Below, piece by piece: positions 12,160 through 16,007 of a stretch of DNA of 16,007 bases (positions within the stretch are counted from its first letter, which is position 1; each line of letters starts with the position of its first letter). The notes below the pieces were generated by a model, which saw nothing but the letters and a program-made list of their open reading frames with translations, searched no databases and was not told the DNA's origin. The DNA lies in contig JBEIHX010000053.1 in NCBI GenBank assembly GCA_040381075.1, forward strand, positions 1 to 16,007, given 5' to 3'. The position numbers and the translations under genes were made by a program. This DNA is from JBEIHX01 sp040381075 (GTDB lineage Bacteria; Pseudomonadota; Alphaproteobacteria; Caulobacterales; Aquidulcibacteraceae).

Positions 12160-14250
12160 ATGACACCGGACCTGCAGGAGAAATCCTTCGCCCCGCGCAA
12201 GGGCATGACCGATGTGGAGATCGCGGCGACCATCACCGAGATCCTGGCGCAGGCGACGCTCGAAGAGAAGGTGGCCATGATGTCCGGCCACGGCGTGTTT
12301 CGCCAATTCAAGGAAAGCGGAAACCGCTGGGGCGCCCATCCCTATAGGGCTGGGGGTGGATGCGAACGCCTGGGAGTTCCGGCGCTTTACTTCACGGATG
12401 GGCCGCGCGGCGTGGCGCGCGGCGACTCAACCTGTTTTCCAAGCCTGATGGCGCGCGGCGCGAGCTTTGACCCCGACCTTGAGCGGCGCGTCGGTGAAGC
12501 GATGGCGATCGAAGCGCGGGCGCAGGGGTGCAACCTGTCTGGAGCCGTCTGCGTCAACCTGCTGCGCCATCCAGCCTGGGGCCGCGCGCAGGAGACCTAT
12601 GGCGAAGACACTTTCCATGTCGGCGTCATGGGCTCGGCGCTGGCGCAAGGCCTGCAGACCCACAATGTCGTCGCCACAGTAAAGCATTTCGCGCTCAACT
12701 CCATCGAGAACACACGTTTCAAGGTGAATGTTCTGTGTGACGACCGCACCATGCGGGAGGTCTATCTCCCGCATTTCAAGGCGATTCTTGACGCCGGATG
12801 CGCTAGCGTGATGAGCGCCTACAACAAGTGGAATGGCGAATACTGCGGGCAGAACCGTACCCTTCTGACCGACATCTTGCGCAACGAGTGGGGGTTTGAC
12901 GGATTTGTGCACTCCGACTGGGTGCGCGGCGTATATCATCCCTATGGCGCCGCTGCAGGTCTGGATGTTGAAAATCCGGAACCGATCCATTTCGGCAGCA
13001 AGCTTGTCGAGGCCGTTCGCAGCGGAGCGATAGAGCCCGAAGTGGTCAACCGCGCCTGCCGACGGATCCTGACCACACTCTACCGTTTCGCAGCAGCGGA
13101 GGATCCGTTGCCACACTATGGAGCTGACCTTGTAGCGTGTCCGGCCCATACCTCTCTGGCGCGCGAGGCTGCCGAAAAATCGGCTGTCCTGCTGGAAAAT
13201 GATGGTGTCTTGCCTTTCAAGGCCGCGTCGGTGAAGACACTGGCGGTTCTTGGGCGTCTTGCAGCAATTGAAAATACCGGGGATCATGGATCGAGCCGCG
13301 TTCGCCCGCCTTATGTGATTACGCCATTGCAGGGCCTCACGGAGTATCTGCGTGATGCACGCATCGTGACTGGCGATGAGAGCGACCTTGCAGGAGCCCA
13401 GGCAGCGGCGGCCGCAGGCGATGCTGTGGTTGTGATTGTCGGCACCACGCGGCGTGACGAGGGGGAATACATACCTGCTGATGTCAGTCTTGGCGCGGAG
13501 GAAGGCGGTTCCGGCCTGGCGATCGGCGGCGACCGCGACAGCCTTGATCTTGCGCCTGAGCAGATTGCGCTGATTGAGACGGCGGCGCGGAGCGGCAAGC
13601 CAATGGTGGTGGTGATCGTCAGCGGTTCCGCCATTATGACAGAAGTCTGGCGAGAGCAGGCGAATGCGATACTTCAGGTCTTCTACAACGGCATGGAGGG
13701 CGGTGCTGCACTGTCGCGGCTGTTGTTCGGCGATGTCTCGCCTGCGGGGCGTCTTCCCTTCAGTGTCGCGAGGGACGCACGCGACTACCCCCATTTCGAC
13801 CGGACCGCGACAGAGATCACCTACGGACCTTATCACGGTTACACCCTGTTCGATCGCGCGGGTTCGGTTGCGCGATATCCGTTCGGTCATGGACTGTCAT
13901 ATGCGCGGTTCATTTATCGCGCATTGAAAGTGCGCCGCACGGCCGGCGCGATCGAGGCGACGGTGTCGATCCGCAACGACGGCAGCATCGCGGCTGACGA
14001 GGTGGCGCAACTTTATGTGAGCCCGCCGGGGCGGTCAGTGGAGCGCCCTGCGCGTCTGTTGAAAGGCTTTCAAAGATTGAGCCTCGCGCCTGGCGAAACA
14101 AAGACGATTCGCCTCCATGTCCCGCTTGACGGCTTGCGTTGGTGGAACCCGTCGTCGCGATCATGGGCGCTCGAGAGCGGCCGATATGTGATTCGGATCG
14201 GCGGCTCGAGCGCGCCCGACGCTCTGATCGCAGCAGAAATTTCACTCTGA
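12160..14250 (+). CDS. Glycoside hydrolase family 3, beta-glucosidase-like
   Basis: This 696-aa GH3 enzyme should cleave terminal beta-linked glucose or a similar sugar from short glycosides, with retention. The order is a TIM-barrel-like domain at about 1-300, an alpha/beta sandwich at about 320-560, and a C-terminal fibronectin-III-like domain at about 590-690 (VSIRNDGSIAADEVAQLYV, LLKGFQRLSLAPGET). Visible motifs: FTDGPRGV; GRAQETYGEDTFHVG; TVKHFALN; VMSAYNKWNG; and GFDGFVHSDWVRGV with the nucleophile D253. The acid/base residue is probably one of the Glu in RRDEGEY, before DRDSLDLAPEQ. There is no signal peptide, so it is likely cytoplasmic and acts on imported oligosaccharides or glycosides. 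ATG 12160 has AGGAAAG upstream; the TTG at 12148 is less likely. A hydrolase gene follows after 20 bp. Confidence 0.9.
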   Translation: MTPDLQEKSFAPRKGMTDVEIAATITEILAQATLEEKVAMMSGHGVFRQFKESGNRWGAHPYRAGGGCERLGVPALYFTDGPRGVARGDSTCFPSLMARGASFDPDLERRVGEAMAIEARAQGCNLSGAVCVNLLRHPAWGRAQETYGEDTFHVGVMGSALAQGLQTHNVVATVKHFALNSIENTRFKVNVLCDDRTMREVYLPHFKAILDAGCASVMSAYNKWNGEYCGQNRTLLTDILRNEWGFDGFVHSDWVRGVYHPYGAAAGLDVENPEPIHFGSKLVEAVRSGAIEPEVVNRACRRILTTLYRFAAAEDPLPHYGADLVACPAHTSLAREAAEKSAVLLENDGVLPFKAASVKTLAVLGRLAAIENTGDHGSSRVRPPYVITPLQGLTEYLRDARIVTGDESDLAGAQAAAAAGDAVVVIVGTTRRDEGEYIPADVSLGAEEGGSGLAIGGDRDSLDLAPEQIALIETAARSGKPMVVVIVSGSAIMTEVWREQANAILQVFYNGMEGGAALSRLLFGDVSPAGRLPFSVARDARDYPHFDRTATEITYGPYHGYTLFDRAGSVARYPFGHGLSYARFIYRALKVRRTAGAIEATVSIRNDGSIAADEVAQLYVSPPGRSVERPARLLKGFQRLSLAPGETKTIRLHVPLDGLRWWNPSSRSWALESGRYVIRIGGSSAPDALIAAEISL

Positions 14251-14270
14251 GTCGGCGCAAGGAGCTCGCC

Positions 14271-15008
14271 ATGATCGAAAGCACGCGCGACATTGTCACG
14301 GCGGATGGCGCCATGGCGACGTTCGTTGTCCATCCTGAGCGTGACGGACCGCATCCGCCGGTGATTTTCTTCATGGATGCGCCAGGAATTCGGGAGGAAT
14401 TGCGCGACATGGCGCGGCGGCTTGCGAGCGCCGGGTATTACGTGATGCTGCCCAACCTTTATTATCGATCGGGTGAGATGGAGTTGCCCACAGCTCCCCT
14501 CGATCCTTCTTCGCCCCTGCGCCAGAAAGTCATGGCGCTTATGGCGTCGATCGATGTTCCCAAGGTGATGTTGGACCTGGATGGACTGATAGCAGAGATC
14601 GATGCCGACGCGCAGGCGCTGAATCGTCCAATCGGGGTCATCGGCTACTGCATGAGCGGGCGTTATGCCGTAAACGCAGCAGCCCGTTATCCTGACCGTG
14701 TTGCAGCCGCGGCGTCGATTTATGGCGTCATGCTGATGACGGAGTTTCCTGACAGCCCCCATCTCATGGCGCGCAAGGCGACTGCGGAACTCTACTTCGC
14801 CTGCGCTGAGCGCGACAGCTGGGCCCCTTTGGAGATGGTGTCATGCCTCAAGGACGATCTTGCTGCACATTCTGTTCACGCCGAGGTCGAGGTCTATCCG
14901 GGGGCCGAACATGGCTTCGCGTTTCCGCAGCGCGCCGTCTATTCGAAGAGCTCTGCAGAGCGACATTGGGAACGCCTCCATGCGTTGTTCCAACGGACGC
15001 TCCGGTGA
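14271..15008 (+). CDS. Dienelactone hydrolase family protein
   Basis: The 245-aa alpha/beta hydrolase belongs to the DLH family (carboxymethylenebutenolidase-like). The proposed triad is C127 in GYCMSG, D182 in the ERD segment and H214 in AEHGFAF. VIFFMDAPGIREELRDMARRL replaces the QEIFG region of the best-known enzymes, a variant I associate with a subgroup of uncertain substrate. It is cytoplasmic with no signal peptide. ATG 14271 has AAGGAG at 6 nt, and the gene begins 20 bp after the GH3 stop, so the two are probably co-transcribed. The pairing suggests a role in processing glycosidic or ester plant-type compounds, but that is inference. No chlorocatechol-pathway genes are present. The frame extends upstream to 14139 inside the GH3 gene and was not used. 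Confidence 0.85.
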   Translation: MIESTRDIVTADGAMATFVVHPERDGPHPPVIFFMDAPGIREELRDMARRLASAGYYVMLPNLYYRSGEMELPTAPLDPSSPLRQKVMALMASIDVPKVMLDLDGLIAEIDADAQALNRPIGVIGYCMSGRYAVNAAARYPDRVAAAASIYGVMLMTEFPDSPHLMARKATAELYFACAERDSWAPLEMVSCLKDDLAAHSVHAEVEVYPGAEHGFAFPQRAVYSKSSAERHWERLHALFQRTLR

Positions 15009-15115
15009 GGGACGCCATTGTCACTGCAACCGACCAGGACCGCGCGAGCCACAGGAAGCAGAAGACGGGAAGCTGGAGACGGAGCGAAGGACACAGGGGG
15101 AATGTCGGCCAAACG

Positions 15116-15145
15116 AAAAAGCCCCGGCCGCAAGGCCGGGGCTTT
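15116..15145 (-). terminator. Strong intrinsic terminator of the rRNA operon (possibly bidirectional)
   Basis: AAAGCCCCGGCC (15118-15129) and GGCCGGGGCTTT (15134-15145) form a perfect 12-bp stem with a 4-nt loop. On the minus strand it is followed by a run of five U, 3 nt after the tRNA-fMet CCA. On the plus strand it has three T and may also stop transcripts from the DLH gene. Nothing else is seen in 15009-15115. Confidence 0.9.
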
Positions 15146-15148
15146 AAC

Positions 15149-15225
<77 letters not shown>

Positions 15226-15318
15226 ACACACCCTGACGACACAGGCGCATGCCTGGACGGCCGGAGTGTAGCAAGCGCGCGATAAGGGGCGCGCGACGTT
15301 AAGGAGGAAAGCTGACTG

Positions 15319-15460
15319 TTGCGTTGGGCAGACCCGGCAGCGACCTACTTTCCCGTGCCTTAGGACACAGTATCATCGGCCCAGGAGAACTTAACGACCG
15401 AGTTCGGAATGGGATCGGGTGGGGACTCTCCGGCATTGCCACCGGGTCGGCGCAACGCAA
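15319..15460 (-). other. Extended processing stem flanking 5S rRNA
   Basis: TTGCGTTG (15319-15326) and CAACGCAA (15453-15460) are perfect reverse complements placed 4 nt outside each end of the 5S gene. In the transcript they would extend the 5S helix by 8 bp, a typical pre-5S structure recognised by processing RNases. Confidence 0.65.
15331..15448 (-). rRNA. rrf: 5S ribosomal RNA
   Basis: The minus strand reads GACCCGGTGGCAATGCCGG at the 5' end and CTGCCGGGTC at the 3' end, which pair as helix I. In between are the conserved CCCGATCCCATTCCGAACTC, GTTAAGTTCTCC and GGGAAAGTAGGTCG segments. The length is about 118 nt. Ends were set by the terminal helix and may differ by 1-2 nt. It is the 5S of an rRNA operon, between 23S and tRNA-fMet. 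Confidence 0.96.
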
Positions 15461-15490
15461 ACGACAGCGAATTGATGATTGTCCGCGTCA

Positions 15491-15510
15491 CGCATGGGCT
15501 GAACCATGCG
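15491..15510 (-). other. Hairpin in the 23S-5S spacer
   Basis: CGCATGG (15491-15497) and CCATGCG (15504-15510) form a perfect 7-bp stem with a 6-nt loop in the spacer between 5S and 23S. A second dyad, GTTCAT (15558-15563) with ATGAAC (15572-15577), lies close to the 23S 3' end. They are probably rRNA precursor structures. Confidence 0.5.
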
Positions 15511-15583
15511 GCTCTCCCACCAACGCAACAACAATGGCACACAACATATGTCCGCGCGTTCATCGCCGCGCATGAACATCGGC

Positions 15584-16007
<424 letters not shown>

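Noticed and set aside
12427..13890. 487-aa minus-strand ORF inside the GH3 gene
   Set aside because: It is fully antisense to a well-supported GH3 enzyme with intact motifs, and its translation has no recognisable domain; a typical GC-rich shadow.

Overview
The window looks like a chromosomal segment of a high-GC alphaproteobacterium, possibly from the Hyphomonadaceae/Maricaulales group. The strongest evidence is the right end: on the minus strand it carries the 3' part of a 23S rRNA, a 5S rRNA and an initiator tRNA-fMet(CAT), the usual order at the end of alphaproteobacterial rRNA operons. The proteins also fit: a TIGR02301/DUF2385 protein, a short PutA without a DNA-binding domain, a LiuC-like hydratase and a DUF3667 protein. 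The family or order assignment is only an impression from protein style.

Left part (1-4921): the tail of an unidentified plus-strand gene; a small 2TM/pore-loop potassium-channel-like protein; two small minus-strand genes (a conserved 81-aa protein and a TIGR02301 secreted protein); then, divergently, a 631-aa feruloyl-CoA synthase. A roughly 310-bp stretch without a clear gene follows. Next is a translationally coupled minus-strand pair: a secreted protein of unknown function and a two-TM membrane protein.

Middle part (4922-10702): a 3-methylglutaconyl-CoA hydratase-like crotonase (leucine catabolism) is followed 17 bp later by a DUF3667 membrane protein with a zinc ribbon and a long coiled coil. 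These converge on a large minus-strand putA (proline to glutamate). Upstream of putA is an AT-rich, palindrome-bearing promoter region, then a small divergent single-TM ORF.

Right part (10521-16007): a minus-strand cluster of a DCC1/DUF393 thiol-redox protein overlapping a DUF2256 zinc-finger protein by ATGA, then a PaaI-type thioesterase whose frame runs about 117 codons past the expected domain end. Divergent from this cluster is a plus-strand pair: a cytoplasmic GH3 beta-glucosidase-like enzyme and a dienelactone-hydrolase-family protein. A strong intrinsic terminator then marks the end of the minus-strand 23S-5S-tRNA-fMet operon.

Functionally the region is mostly catabolic: aromatic acid activation, leucine, proline and beta-glucosides. 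Each is a single enzyme rather than a complete pathway operon. I see no mobile element, CRISPR array, phage gene or defence cassette, and no convincing new multi-gene system. The most interesting signals are non-coding dyads in promoter regions, the run-on thioesterase with its antisense small ORF, and two small coupled gene pairs of unknown role.
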